DNA of 64,000 nt from Mytilus galloprovincialis (lineage: Eukaryota; Mollusca; Bivalvia; Mytilida; Mytilidae), in the NCBI RefSeq assembly GCF_965363235.1, contig NC_134846.1, positions 71,522,724-71,586,723 on the forward strand, given 5' to 3'. Both the position numbers and the translations under genes were made by a program. The notes under the pieces were generated by a model. That model saw only the letters and a list, made by a program, of their open reading frames with translations. It ran no database searches and was not told where the DNA came from. Each line of letters begins with the position of its first letter. Position 1 is the first letter of the stretch. Positions 1-17,692 of this stretch are shown in pieces.

Positions 1-829
1 AGCAAATCTAGCTAGACAACAATTAACTGGTTATATACACTGGTATGCTACAGTTGTCAAAGTTTAAATAGCGATCTTTGCTCTTTACTTTATTTTGTTG
101 AAATTAAAATCTTTATCTTAAAAACAAGTGACTATTGTTTTTTAGGTTGTTAACTTACATGTAAAGATGTTAATTGTATAGATATAAAACAAAGTACCAT
201 GAAATCTTAGATTATGTAATTTTTGCTCTATTAAAGATATAGATGATGAATTTCATTTCTTTTTTCATTGCAGAATAAAACTTAAAAAATATTAAGAAAC
301 ACGTTATCCATTTGACGTGGCTCGGTACTTATACATCCCGTCAATGTGTTGTTTGTATTACCTTTCATTTTTGCTGGTGTGTTTTGTACCTGTGACTTTC
401 TGTGTTTCTTTGATACATATGACGTGGCTCTGTACTTTTAAAGATCCCGCCATTATGTTAATTGTTCTTTTATTATGCTATAATGTTATTGTTCTATTAT
501 AATATTGAAAATACTTTGAACGACAAAATTATTTTACTCGCGTAGTGGTTATTAACCTTATGTGGATTCTTAAAATTCTAAAGAACTTCTGGATAATTTT
601 AAATCTCGGTTTTTCTGAAATTAGTTCAAGCAAAACTTGATTTTTCAACCCAGTATACCACCATTCCCTATGTGAAATTATAATTTTGAAAATACTTTGA
701 ACAACAAAATTATTTTATATTGACGTTTCAATCTGACGCCAAACACGCGACTCTTAGCAATTATTTGAATGTGGTTGCTTTTTATGCTTCTTTGTTGGTT
801 ATTTGTTTGTTTTTGTTCTTATTGAGATT
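1..829. other. AT-rich non-coding stretch, no gene seen
   Basis: No exon-like reading frame is visible. Two imperfect direct copies of a motif beginning GACGTGGCTC lie at about 314 and 421, each followed by a GTACTT...ATCCCG-like stretch, so this is probably old repeat debris. Confidence 0.5.
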
Positions 830-1190
830 GTGACACGGTGATGGCTGCTGCGCCCCTGTTTTGACAATTTTGCCTGTTGTGTCTGTTTTGTTCACGCATC
901 ATTGTACATATAATGGAGTTTGATGCAACTGTCGTACAAGTGAGAGGTTTAGCGCTATATAACCAGCTGGTTCAATCCAACATTTTCTACATTTGAAAAT
1001 GCATGAATATACCAAGTCAGGAATATGAGAGTTGTTATCATTCGTTTGATGTATTTTGTCATTTGATTGTACCATTTGATTAGGGACTTTCCGTTTTGAA
1101 TTTCCTCGGAGTTCAGCATTTTTGTGATTTTACTTTTTACTTCTCTGAAATTGTTTCTAAAAAATATTGACTTTATGAGTTGCACTTACA
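830..1190 (+). repeat. Family C repeat copy (retroelement 3' end, long version)
   Basis: The copy ends in TTTTTGTGATTTTACTTTTT, the constant 3' end shared by all family C copies in this window (20.6, 24.4, 25.7, 32.4, 38.1, 40.9, 48.8 and 50.5 kb). Its 5' end reaches further upstream than most. A fixed 3' end with a variable 5' end is the signature of 5'-truncated retroelement copies. A Penelope-like origin is inference. Confidence 0.6.
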
Positions 1191-1530
1191 AAAATTAAAT
1201 ACAATATACACTCAATTCATTTTTTATTTTAACCAGATGTTTCAGATTTTCTTTATAATACCCCATGCAAATGCAAAGGTGTCTGAGGAATAGCTGAAAT
1301 ATTGTCACTCTTGGTCTTCTTTTGCTCGGAAGTAAAACACTTACAAAAAGAGGGTGTACGTTTGATTGCACGGGGTGTTCAAGTACACAGTCATGTCCGG
1401 TCAGAATGGGATAGTAAATCCGATGCCTCGTGTAGGAATGCCACGGCCAGTTTAAAATTCCTGTGCAAAATTATTGTCCCTATCCAATATACCCTCATTT
1501 TCTTGCAGGTAGTGGCAAAGAGAGGTGAAA

Positions 1531-2640
1531 TTAAGATACCAAAGGAACATTCAAACTCCTAAGTCGGAAATACCACAAAAAAAGAAGAAAAAGAAAAGCC
1601 ACAATTTTTAAAACAAAACATAGGAAAGCAAATACTGAGCAACAGAAACCCCACCAAAATAACAGGGGTGATCGCATGTGCTCCGGAAGGGTAATCAAGT
1701 CATATTCCACACGTGGCACCCGTCGTGTTGCTCGTGTAAGTTCAGACTCAGTGATGTCCTAATTTTATATATCTTTCAAAATTTGTTTGGTTATTTACTA
1801 ATGAAAATTTGTCTGTCCTTAAATATTTTGGGAGGTATATTATTACATTTCTAGATGTTAGACCAAATGTTAATTAATGTATGTAATAACAATGATAATT
1901 GTAATGATTTTATAGTTCTGATCCTGCCTGGATTTAAATGTATGTGATTGTGATTTTTATAGAATGAAGATAATAACATTTGTCTGAACTTTTTAATGTT
2001 TCATTTCAATATATAAAAATGTTTTTCTGTTACAAATCATGATGTATTGTTGTATGTGTACATGTTATGCTGCCCATCAAGGGTCCTTGGTTGGAATAAT
2101 AAATATTCTGATTCTTATTCTTATTCTTATTCGCGGTAGGTCACATTCGGGGAAAAGAAAACGGGATTATGCTTACAACGATTGAAACATATTTGTCGTC
2201 ATCTATACATGTGAAAAAAAGTTATTACTTTACGATTTAACAACTCGTGATGACGGCCGTAAAACTTATTTCGAAGGTTGACAACTTGGACCTTTAGGTT
2301 TAATAGCCTCCTTGAGAACAGCAATCTTCTAGCATGTAAATCATGATAGGAAACGCAACACTAGTACTTGGAATATTGTTAAAATTAGGAGATATACTCC
2401 ATATACCGGCGGTGCTGGAATGCTTCTAACTAGAAACTGAAGTTCAACAGTGAGAAGCCGAGATCAACTCTTTTCTCGAAAAGTGTTGTTCCTCACCGAC
2501 CCAGATTTACCAAGAGTATATGGAAGTGTTTTCTATCTTTAGGTTAAGGTTTGGATTAAACTGGGTATCAGTATCAGTACTGGTGTCGATCCCTGACAGA
2601 ATGAAAGAAAATCCGTTCTAAGTAACGGTCTATATTGGAT
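1531..2640 (-). mobile_element. Penelope-like element relic (family A), 3' part
   Basis: Read on the minus strand, this follows the family A element seen best at 37.8-39.0 kb: the C-terminal reverse transcriptase region, then a non-coding 3' tail. The constant 3' end (reverse complement of a segment near AAGATACCAAAGGAACATTC) lies near 1531. The copy is broken and old. It is split by a LINE 3' end at about 1741-2131. Confidence 0.6.
1741..2131 (+). mobile_element. 5'-truncated LINE 3' end with ATTCTT microsatellite tail
   Basis: This segment interrupts the minus-strand family A relic. Its last part reads as a LINE 3' terminus, GGTCCTTGG...AATAATAAATATTCTGATT, followed by ATTCTT-type units, the tail microsatellite common in CR1/L2/Jockey-like LINEs. 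No coding part remains. The left boundary is approximate. Confidence 0.5.
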
Positions 2641-2870
2641 ATATTCTCCTTACGAGTGTCGTTGTTCATTTAATAAAATTACAAAATAATCCTCCTATGT
2701 AGGATATGAGTTGTAGATAGTTCAGATTAAGCTGAAACGTGTTTTTTTTTCCGAATTCAGTTATGAATGTCGACTGTTTTAATGTGATTTGGATTGATAA
2801 CTAACGTCAACGACAAACAAGGGGTAAATGGATCTTCATATTTGGTATTTGTGATGAGGTTTTTACAATC

Positions 2871-3415
2871 ATGCACTGGGTCGTCTCGATACAACAAATG
2901 GAAGTTTTTAACGACCTTGACTGGCTAAACAGTCCTTGCACGGTCGGTTTGTTCGATACCACTGCTGGAGGAGTTTTTATTCCCCGAGGGTATCACCAGC
3001 CCAGTAGTCAGCACTTCTATGCTGACATGAATTATCATTGGTTTGGTCATAATTATAAATTAACTGTTTACAAAACTTTGAATCTTTTAAATACTAAGTC
3101 TTTTCCAGTGGCGGATCCAGAACTTTTTCTAAAAGGGGGGGGGGGGTGCGCTGACTGACCTTAAAAGGGGGGGCACTCCAGTCATGCTTCAATGATTCCC
3201 TATATAATCAACCAAATTTTTCCCACGAAAGGGGGGGCCGGGCCCCCCAGGGCCCCCTGGATCCGCATATGTTTTCTTCCTCTGGAAAAGATTACCTTAG
3301 CGGTATTTGGCAATACTTTTAGGATATTTTGGCCCTCAATGCTCTTCAAGTTGATGATTAGAATTAATTTAGAATTTAAAATTCGAACTATAGACATGTT
3401 AAGGAAATATCCATG
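2871..3415 (+). repeat. Retrozyme-family unit lacking the ribozyme, interrupted by a MITE
   Basis: The left part matches the start of the unit seen at 31.58 kb (CACTGGGTCG, then the ATCACCAGCCCAGTAGTC block), and the right part matches its middle (ATTACCTTAG...GCTCTTCAA). The copy ends before the hammerhead segment. It is split at about 3106-3267 by a GGCGGATCC element, so that insertion is younger. Confidence 0.65.
3106..3267. mobile_element. GGCGGATCC MITE with G/C-run arms
   Basis: Terminal inverted repeats are TGGCGGATCCAG (3109-3120) and CTGGATCCGCA (3257-3267). The body holds runs of seven to ten or more G and blocks of C. There is no coding capacity. A truncated relative with the same left end and body is at 50632-50737, and a looser one at about 45925-46080. 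The target duplication could not be resolved. Confidence 0.65.
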
Positions 3416-3725
3416 GACTCGCTCTCTCCCAGGCGAAATTCCACAGTCGACATTCACATTAGATCGTTTTGTATTTTTTCTGTTTCGTTGACTGTTCTTC
3501 TTCTTTATATACAGAAAAACATCAACTGGTTGATGATTACTTTCCGGCGCATGCCTGGTTTAACAATATTGTTAATAATTAAAAATATATATTTTTGATT
3601 TCTTAATAATTTTTCAATTTTTATATAATACAAATGTATATGTAAGTAATATTTTTCAATTTTTATTTTTAATTTTTGGTATAAGATAAAAACAAGATAC
3701 ATATTATACATGTAGGTGTTTGTAA

Positions 3726-6700
3726 GTGTCAAGGAGCATCTCTCTAGTGAGTTTCTCCTTGAAGCACTCAGTAGTGGTGCTGCAGGCTATTGGTTCAGGT
3801 AATTTGTTCCAGTCTTTTATAGTTTGGCAGAAAAATGAAAATTTGTAACTGTCTTTGCTGCATCGAATTTGTCGGTATGTTTGTTCGTGGCTAGACCTGG
3901 TGTTTGATTGGCTTTTAATTAATATGTCAGTATGTGGTATGGCAATTTTGTTGTTTGTTATTCAGTCTATGGAACATATTTAATCTGCTTTTGAGTCTCC
4001 TTTCTTGTAATGTTTGCCAGTGAAGTGTGTTAATCATGTTTGTCTTGGAGAAGACGTTACTAAGTTGTAAAACTTGTGTCTGATCCTTTTGTCATTTTGA
4101 ACAATAAAATATGTTTAAACTAATCATGTTTGTTACACTTTCAGTATATTTGTAGTTTGAGCATACATATCTCGCTGCACGTCTTTGAACTTTTTCTATG
4201 GAGTTAATGTTCTCTGTTGTGTAAGGGTCCCAGACAGTGCAGCAGTATTCAAGTTTTGGTCTAATAAGGGCTTGGTATGCTCGGTCTTTGATGGTTACTG
4301 GGTTTATTTTTAAGTTTCTTCTGATGAATCCAAGGGTCTTATTTGCTTTAGATGTCATGGTCTGAATGTGTTTGTTCCATTTTAAATTTGATGAAATAGT
4401 TATACCTAAATATTTTGCATTTTCAACTGACTCAAGAATGTGACCGTGCATGTTGTAATAAAAATGGATAGGTGTTTTCTTTGTGGTCACTCTAAGTATG
4501 TTGCATTTATCAGGGTGGAACTGCATTAGCCAGTCTTGTTCCCATTTGATTGCCCCTTCTAGGTCTTCCTGGAGTTTAAGGCAATCTGATGGTGATTTTA
4601 TCTGTCGGTAAATGATGCTATCGTCAGCAAAGAGCCTGATTTGACTATGATGTAAGTAGTCAGGTAAGTCATTGATATATATCAAAAATAGTATTGGACC
4701 TAATACAGTGCCCTGAGGAACACCTGATGTAACTGGTATGTTGTCAGAGGATAACTGTTTGTGTACGATTTGAAAGGAAAGATTTTATCCAGTTTGCGGC
4801 TTGATCTGATACACCGAAACATTTAAGTTTATATAGTAAACGGTTGTGTGGAACCTTGTCAAAGGCTTTTGCGAAATCCATGATGATTAGATCGGTTTGT
4901 ATGTTTTTGTCGTTATTTGATCATAGTTGGTGAATTAGTGATATTATTTGGGATTCGCATGATCTATTTGCCCTGAAGCCGTGTTGCAAGTCATAAAGTA
5001 TGTTGTTGGATTCAAGGTGTTTCATAATGTTGCTTGCAATTATGTGCTCTAATAATTTGCATGAAATACATGTAAGTGAAATTGGACGATAGTTACCAGG
5101 ATGATGTTTGTCTCCTTTTTTGAAAACAGGTGTTACATTTGCGTGATTCCAATCGTGAGGTACTTTTCCTGTTTGCATTGATTTTGTAAAAATTAGAGTG
5201 AGTATGTCTGTGCATGTGTTGATGTTTTCTTTAAGCACTATTCCAGTAATGTTATCAGGCCCTGTTGCCTTTTTTTGGTTTATATTTTTAATTAATTTAT
5301 AGATGCCTTCTCTGTTGATGTCTATGTCGTCCATTATTGGATGTGTTGATGGACCTTTGTCAGGGATAACTGCATTGGTCTCAGATGTAAAAGCTGATTT
5401 AAATTGTTCATTTAATATGTTAGCTTTTTTCAAGGGATCTGTATGAAGTAAACCTTCACTCCTAAGAGGTGCAATACCAGTGTTTTCATTGTTTTGGCCT
5501 TTTATGTATGAAAAGAGTTTTTTTAGGTGTTTGTTAAATCTCGAATTTTCAGGCTCTTGTATTTCAATGTCAAAAATCATGTTTTCGATATAATTCCAAT
5601 AGGCATTTCTCATCTCTTTCTGTAATTGTGTTTTAATTTATTTGAATTTTTTAGTATGTTTGCTATCATGTTTTTTCTTTTTATAAAATTTGTTTTTCTT
5701 ATTTATCAGTTTTTTCAATTTTGAGTCTATCCATGGTAGGTGGGTTTTATTTCCTATTAGCTTAGTTGGTATATGCTTTTGGATACTTTCTGTTGTTTTT
5801 GTTTTAAAGAAATTCCACATATTGTCTATATCAAGTTCTAATTTGTGTTTTTCCATATGTGTGTATGTTTCTTTCAAGTCTTTTCCAATTTTTTCCAAGT
5901 CTGCTTTCTTGTAAATCAATACTTTGTGTGGTGACTGTTTGGCTTTCGAAAGGGAAAGATTTATTTCACTGAAGATTATGTCATGGTCACCTAGTGGTGG
6001 TATGTTTCTACTCTGTTTACTAGGGATGGATTTGACATGCACAGTAGATCAAGTGTGCGTTCATTTCTTGTTGGTTTGTCAACTACCTGTGTGAGATTGT
6101 GATCTTGTAATATATCTAATAGGTGTTGGTGAAGAGAAGGATCTGGTTTGCTAGGTATTACTGATGAATTTGACCAGTCAATATTGCCTAAATTGAAATC
6201 GCCACTGAGCATGATATTTGCACTGGATATGTTGCATATCCTATTTAGTGAGGTACCTAGATGTTCTAGTGATTCCCCTTTGTCGGATGGTGGTCTATAA
6301 TATGCTCCAAGATAGGTGGTTTTATTTCCCGTTGGAGTTATTTTTGCCCATATTAATTCGCAATCTTTGTCTAATTCAGGCACATGTGATGTAATAAGTG
6401 TGTTTGTGATTGCGAGTAGCACACCTCCATAGCCATCTTTCCTGTTTTTGGTGTAGATGGTGTATTTGGATGGAGAAATATATTCATATGCTGATGTGTC
6501 ATTTGAAAGCCAGGTTTCAGTACCAAATATAACATCAGGTTTGCATGAGTCTATCATCTCATCAATTTCTGGCTTTTTGTTTTTCATTGATTGAAAATTA
6601 ATAGTGAGTACACGGAGAGGTGGAACTGTACTTTGTTTCTTATTCTGTTTAAATGGTTTTGATTTTTGTTTGAGTATTGGTGATGATGTATGAGTTGGTG

Positions 6701-6914
6701 TTCCAATATGATCTAAGCTACATGTATTATCATCTGTGCTTAAGTCTGCATAGCTATTTGATGTTTCAATAGTGGTGTTAAAAAATGTGGTAGAAAAGTT
6801 TGGCATGCCACATTTAATGCATTCCCAAGAGATGTTGCTATTATTTAGGATTTTATACATGTGCTGATCAATACCTTCACATTTGATGTGATACCATTTG
6901 CTACTACATTTCAC
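3726..6914 (-). mobile_element. Decayed non-LTR retrotransposon (LINE): PHD-like finger, endonuclease, reverse transcriptase
   Basis: On the minus strand this reads in order: a PHD-like half finger at the start (WYHIKCEG...WECIKC); an APE-type endonuclease with LRVLTINFQS, GTETWLS, GAYYRPPSDKG and LSGDFN; then a reverse transcriptase with KATGPDNI, PGNYRPISLTC, QHGFRANRSCESQ, AFDKVPHNRLLYKL, SGVPQGT-like and FADDS; and a C-terminal segment LIRPKLEYCCTVWDP. Family membership is Jockey/CR1-like. The element is dead: the frame shifts near 6.0 kb between endonuclease and linker, stops occur near 5638 and 4921, and a shift near 4.75 kb separates the finger and palm halves. The 5' end is truncated inside the PHD-like finger. 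The 3' non-coding end is poorly defined, about 3.5-3.73 kb. It lies 1.2 kb upstream of ALKBH5 in opposite orientation. Confidence 0.88.
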
Positions 6915-11308
<4,394 letters not shown>

Positions 11309-14300
11309 ATGGCACCTTTTTTTGCCTATAATTGCATATTTCCTGTGATTTGTGTTTTTCTGCATATTTGAATCAAATTTTCACAACCACATTTTGCCAA
11401 GTTGTACATACATGTAACAAGCCTTCTATGTCATTTCAATATAATCTTCATAATTAACATGTATTGACCATCAAAGAAAATCGAATTATAATATTTTCTG
11501 AAATAATCATAAAATTTAAAGACAAAATAAAAATATTGTTGTGTCCTCTTTAAAATTGCACTAACAATTTATTTTTAATGAGATTTGGATGCTACAATTT
11601 AACTTCTTTCATTCAAAATTGGAACATCTTAAATTTTTACAGTGAATACAAAATCTGATTCCTTCAGATTTGTTTATGTAATAGGTCAAAGTCTTGTAGT
11701 CTGGATTCCCCCTCCTCCCTCCTAAAAATAAAAAGAAAAGATATGAAACCAAGCCGTTGTGAGAAATGATATGAGCATGATGAGTGTTGGAGAACCAGCT
11801 TATATATATATATTATCAGTTTTTGGTTTGGAAAGATCTTTGGAAAAATTGGGAACTGAGCTCAAAGCCTGATATGTATTTCATTAATTATCAACTATTA
11901 AGTAGGAGATTTTTTTTTGTAAAATTTATGTCTCTTTTGTAAAGACTTGGCTTATAATATTGATTTCACTGCATCATAGAATGAGTGAACTTTTGTTCCT
12001 ATAACGGTAATACTCATCTTTAAATCAAAACTAGCATGTCAGTTCAGATTCTATAATTAAAATTTCTTCTTCAGATCTTTCATTGCCATGTATATCAATA
12101 TTATTTTTTTGTGTGGTTATATATTGGTCTGACCAATATAGTTTGGATATTTTATTAACAGATTTTACCTCAGTGTATGTTATACATGGTGCTTGTTCAA
12201 TGTCTCTATATAGTTAAATATAGTATAATAATTAATATAACCAAATAATTATTCGCTATATATAGTCGCTTATTTTTAATTGTTTGTAATTAAGGTGGAA
12301 ATAAGTGATGACTTGACTTGATTTTGATTTGAGATGTTGAATATTATTAGTATGTCAACAATTAATTATTATCCTCTCTCAATGAAGGTGGACATACAGT
12401 GTTACAATTAATTATTATCCTCTCTCAATGAAGGTGGACATACAGTGTTACAATTAATTATTATCCTCTCTCAATGAAGGTGGACATACAGTGTTACAAT
12501 TAATTATTATCCTCTCTCAATGAAGGTGGATATACAGTGTTACAATTAATTATTATCCTCTCTCAATGAAGGTGGACATACAGTGTTTCATTTTTCTCTT
12601 GTATTGATCATGAGTATCAGATCTAGTTTTGTCTTATGGATTTGAAAACTGTATTAAAGAGAATCATTGTCAACAGTATAAAAAAAATGACTTGTGAATG
12701 TCAGATATTCTAATGTGATTAGTAAATAAACAGAGGCTTCAAGGAGAAATGTTTATGTATAAGCCTTATTTTGTCATGATTGCCTCCTACTATTATGAAT
12801 AATAATTTCAATTTCAAGGTCTTAAATAATTACAAACCTTGTTTTATCTGTAAGTTAAATGACTTGCATATATGTAAACCTGAAGAAAGTGGTATTGACA
12901 TTGTGTGTTATGGTAATTCTCATTTATAAATGCAAGTTTTAAGTTAAGTTAATTAAAAGAAACCAAATATGTCTTATAAGAATTGAAAGAGATTCTTCTA
13001 CAAAATTTATACATTTCAGGTGTTGCATTTTATCATATCCCTTAAACAAAACATGTTTTTTCTTCTAAAAATGTCAAGAGTCTTTTTCAGTTTTGTATTC
13101 TTTTCCACCATATTAAGTTAAACATATTTGCTTAGACAAAAGGGCATGAAAATATCAAAATTTACATATTTTAAATACTAATATACATTTTATTTCGGGT
13201 TGGTAATTTTTACCCCAAAATAAGCTCATTGTTTCTTTACTTGTAAAATACTGAGAGATATTCTTTTGTTGAAACTCATTGACAATTGCATTTGTTATTT
13301 TTATTTTGTTGTTTGTTGATTGTTTTGTTTTTGCAAGTTTTGAAGTGCAAATCTTACTTTTAGATATTTTTCTTGATAATGCATGCTTTAAAGAGCCAGT
13401 GTTTCTGCAAGATTTTTTTTATCTACAATTTGTCCTTTGTCATGTTTGTTGACAAATATGTTGAATTCTCTGGTAAAACCACTAGCTTAATTTGTTCCTT
13501 ATTATCCTGTCGCTAACCAACATACATTTAAAACTTTCATTCAGATACCTATAGGTCAGCTTTGCTTTGATGAGTATCCACTAAAGCAGATATAGTAACT
13601 AAAAAAAAACAATTTTTCTGGAAAAGCTGTCCAAACGTTTATCAAAAGTTAAATTTTATAATAAACAAGATATACATGAGTTACTAAGTTTGATAGAATT
13701 TAAATTTGTTTTGAACTTTTTTAGGCATGTTATTAAGATCATATTTCCTTAATCCATTAGAATTATATATCTAACAAATTATAGATAATAATTAAAAATG
13801 TTTGAAAGTGCTGTAGGAAATAGGCATTAGAAAGTAAAAACAGAAAACCATCTGATTTTTCATTAATACAAAAATGAACCAAAATGAAATGCAAAAGACT
13901 GAATTTATACTGTTGTCATTTAAACATTATATTTTGATAGATTTCAAAGCTCAGACACCTTGATGACATTTACAGAAATAGTGACTGATAATATGTTTGT
14001 TTTGATATGGAAAAGGTTTCCTCTTGTTCTTAATTATAAAAAGGCCCTTTTTAGAAATTGACCAAGTTAACATCAGAGCTTTGCTGATTGTCATTTAGAA
14101 CCCTGGCCTTCATTATTTTTGTTCACTCTGCCTTGCCATCTATCCACAAATTCATGTCATGAAACTTTCTGTATCAGAGTTATTGGTTAAATAGTAGAAG
14201 ATAGGTTTCCAAACATTGTGAAAATGATTTTGATAATTTTTTTTTAAAAATCAACCTTTCAGAATTCATGATTTTCACTTTTAAAACAGATTTAATGCAC

Positions 14301-16270
14301 GAAAATATTTTGATTTAAACATATTTTGAAAACATCAGTTATATATTTTCTGTTCTTTTGGGTGTTTTCATTGTTTGCATGTTTTTAAATAGTTTTTATG
14401 CACATACTACTAAGTTCAAAGTTAATATCATATGCAAGCTTATATTGGTAAAAAGAACTTTTCCCAAACATTATAAGTGTGCAAAAAAAGACTAATTGAG
14501 AAACAAAATGGCCTAGTTGCCTGTCATACCAATGGTAGGGAAATTTTTCTTTGATTTTAACGAAAGGAGATAAAACTATGAAATAACATAGACTGGATCA
14601 TATCTTAAGTACACCTTGAATGGGTGAAATAGAGTGTAGTCAAGTCATTAAGCATAAGTTGATAGTACATGTATTGCAGAATGTCACAGTTGTAATCCGA
14701 CTGACATAGGATACATCATACGACATTGAAGTTTGTTTCATTTTTTAAAACTAACCATTTTTGATATGGTTAATAATTTAAGAAGGATCTAATGAGTTAA
14801 ATATTGGTTGTTAAGATTTGTTAACTCTTATCTAATGATTTAATATTGTACAACAATAAGATAAGTTATCAACTAAATAATATAATGGCTTAAATTAGTC
14901 AAATCTCAAAAAGAAACCTTTTTATTTACACAAAGCATTTTATTTTCTATTTTCATAAAGTCAGATGAATTTTGTTTTCGTCTGTTTTGTTTGCCATAAG
15001 ATTGTAAATCAGCATTTTCTTAAAGACACATTTGTAATTTGATATTAGTAATTTTTTATTCATTATTTCACATAAAACTAGAAAAGTTAGTGTATGATTT
15101 TATTTGTGAGTTTATAGTTAAAAAAATGGACAGAAATTGAAAGATATAAAAAAAAAATGGCTAAAGACAGATGGTACAAAAACTTTTTGGGAATTTTTTT
15201 ATTGAACCTTACTGCATGCATCTGTATTTCAAGTTAAACCTTTGGTTAATTTTTAGACTGAGTTGACAGATGCCAATTAAGTATACAGTATTACTCAGAG
15301 ATAGATATTAGTTATTATGATGCTAGAGTTACTTTCTAATGAGTTTGGTATAAGATATACCCAGTAGTCAGTTTATACTGTGAACTCTATTGTTATTTTT
15401 GTTTTTTATTTTGTTAATATGAAAAATATCATTGATATACATATACACAGTGTCTGATCCAAAACTTTAAAATACAAGAATTTTTAGAAAATTAAGAAAA
15501 TGCAATATGTACATTTAATTATGGTTTGTGGCCCATTATGCTTGCCAGAGAAAAAAAATTGAACCAGATACTTAGGTGAATATTAGTACACACTGTATGA
15601 TAAATATCAATGATACTTATTTATAATTTTGGAACAGTCCTAGTCCATCAGTTTGTTGTATTCTTTTTTGGTTCTTATTGTTGATCAGATCTGGTTATGC
15701 TTTATAGATAAATATAATAAAAAGTGGAAAATAAACACTATATTAAATTCTTATTTCTTGAAACTTTTGTGATGAGACAGATTTGAATTATCTTTCCTAC
15801 TGTAATTACTTTGTCAAACCAATGTGCAAAGCAAATGCTTGTATATCTTATTCCCTTTGGCACTTCGGCTAAACTTTGTCGGGAGAATGCAACTTTCTTA
15901 ATTTTACATAACCTTGATTTTATGCTTGAATAACGAGTTTTACAATTTAGACTTAGGCATATTTCATTGGCATGAAAGAGTGCATATAAATGTTTGAATA
16001 GCTATATGCTTTTAACATGTGTCACATGATCTTGGTTAAACTACCATACTCAGGAGATCAATCTCAACTTGATTGGATTATATTTTCTCAATTAATATGT
16101 GAATGCCCAAAGATGTTTATGCAGTGAGTATAAGGTTTTATTATTGGTTGTATCTCTATTATCTCATTTTCATGTTTCAATTATTGGCTTTACGTTTGTT
16201 TTCTTTTGTGGTTAACAAATTAAAAAAATCCTCTGAAATCAATAGGTTAGCATGGACCAATCTTTGAAAC
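11309..16270 (+). other. Repeat-poor non-coding region after ALKBH5, possibly a long 3' UTR
   Basis: About 4.9 kb without exon-like frames and, apart from a 46-bp minisatellite, without the repeat families that fill the rest of the window. Possible AATAAA signals occur at about 11526 (GACAAAATAAAAAT), at 12724 and near 15732 (GGAAAATAAACAC). A long 3' UTR is inference; an unrecognised non-coding RNA or simply spared DNA would look the same. A 10-bp stem hairpin with TATATTGGTC/GACCAATATA lies near 12119-12139. Confidence 0.4.
12359..12588. repeat. 46-bp minisatellite, five copies
   Basis: Units begin CAATTAATTATTATCCTCTC and end ACATACAGTGTTA. Unit starts are at 12359, 12405, 12451, 12497 and 12543, an exact 46-bp period. 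Only the fourth unit shows an internal change (GGATATACAG for GGACATACAG), so the array is young or kept homogeneous. Confidence 0.95.
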
Positions 16271-16277
16271 ACAAATA

Positions 16278-16501
16278 GTTATCAAAGGTACCAGGATTAT
16301 AATTTAATACGCCAGACGTGTGTTTCGTCTACATAAGACTCATCAGTGACGTGTTCAGATCAAAATAGTTATAAAGCCTAACAAGTACAAAGTTGGAGAG
16401 CATTAAGGACCAAAAATTACCAAAAAGTTGTGCCATATGCGGCTAAGGTAATCTATTCCTGGGATAAGAAAATCCTTAGTTTTTTTTTTCGAAAAATCCA
16501 T
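16278..16501 (-). mobile_element. Retrozyme-family unit with altered hammerhead
   Basis: Plus-strand start GTTATCAAAGGTACCAGGAT; ribozyme segment on the minus strand at 16309-16352. The core CTGATGA, stem II and GAAA are kept, but the self-complementary stem III motif ACGCGCGT is changed to ACACACGT and stem I is weakened. It is truncated after the CTTAGTTTTT segment. Confidence 0.75.
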
Positions 16502-17692
16502 CCCTTCAGTATGTAGTTTCAAAATGTTTCTTGGCAAAATAGAACACTGGATAAATAAAAGTGTCTTATATTTCAAATACTGATGAAGCTGCAGAAAATG
16601 GTAGAAAAGCTAGAAAGGACAAAATTTATGAACAAAAGAATGAAAGAAAAACAAATCTGATATAAAGCAGGCTCTTTATTTGGGACAGGTACATACAGAA
16701 TGTGGCAGAAATAGAGTAGATTAAACTGAGTAAAACAATGCTCTGAGGGAAACCAGATGTTAGATGGTGTTTCTTCAAAACGAAATCTTCATATGAAATT
16801 TGCCCTGAGGAAGAACTGGAGAAACTGTGAAACTGGTTTAAGACCCTCTACCAGTACAAAAAAAAAAGTAATCCGATATCATTGATCTATGAACCTGGTT
16901 AGTCTGCTTTCCACTGAAATTGAATAAAGTTGATGACAAAATTGCATTTACACAGCATGATGAATTAAGTGAAACAGTAGTTGGCCGATATTCTAATATA
17001 ATTAATTGATTTCAAAGATAAATAGACAACAAACTCAAACTACATACAGAGTATGAATCGGTGGTTGTACTGCTGAAAAGTACAGAAATCATATACTAAA
17101 TTTCTTCTTCTCTTTGGCACTTTTGCTTTTTCACCTGCGAAAGAGGAAGATTTTCAAGAACCACCAGCCAATCCTCTGTGATGATATGAAGGTTAAAAGA
17201 CTTGTTGGTGAATTTCCCTTTCTCGTCGGACATTTGGAAATACGATGATATTTTACTTATTTCTTTGAAGTTTTCAAGCTACAAGACAAAAATGTACTTT
17301 TAGAAACTATAGCTTGCTGTTCGATGTGAACCAAGGCTCCATGTTGAATGGAGTATCAAAACTCCGCTGTACCAATGTGTCTAGATGTAAAAACAATACT
17401 GTCTGAATTAGACCTTTTTGAACGGCTAACCATTCTATATAGTGTGCTCTTCATTAATTATGTAGTACTAGTATTAATTGTCTTATCACATTACGAATTC
17501 CCCTTCCTTAGAACATATTCCATGTGATCTCCGCTTTCACCTTCTGCCTTTATGTCTTGTCAAGGTAAGGTACCCAAAATCGATTATATGTATAAGTATA
17601 CTCGTAGTATATTGGTGGATTAAAATCATGTACTTATTCCCTATCCCCTTGCTGTAATTAAATTCCAATATGGATATAATCTATTTTATTTT

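Noticed and set aside
2871-3158. 95-aa frame starting MHWVVSIQQMEVFNDL as a gene
   Set aside because: It overlaps a retrozyme-family unit and then runs into the GGCGGATCC MITE.
12359-12588. CRISPR-like array
   Set aside because: The 46-bp units are contiguous with no variable spacers, in a eukaryotic genome. It is a minisatellite.
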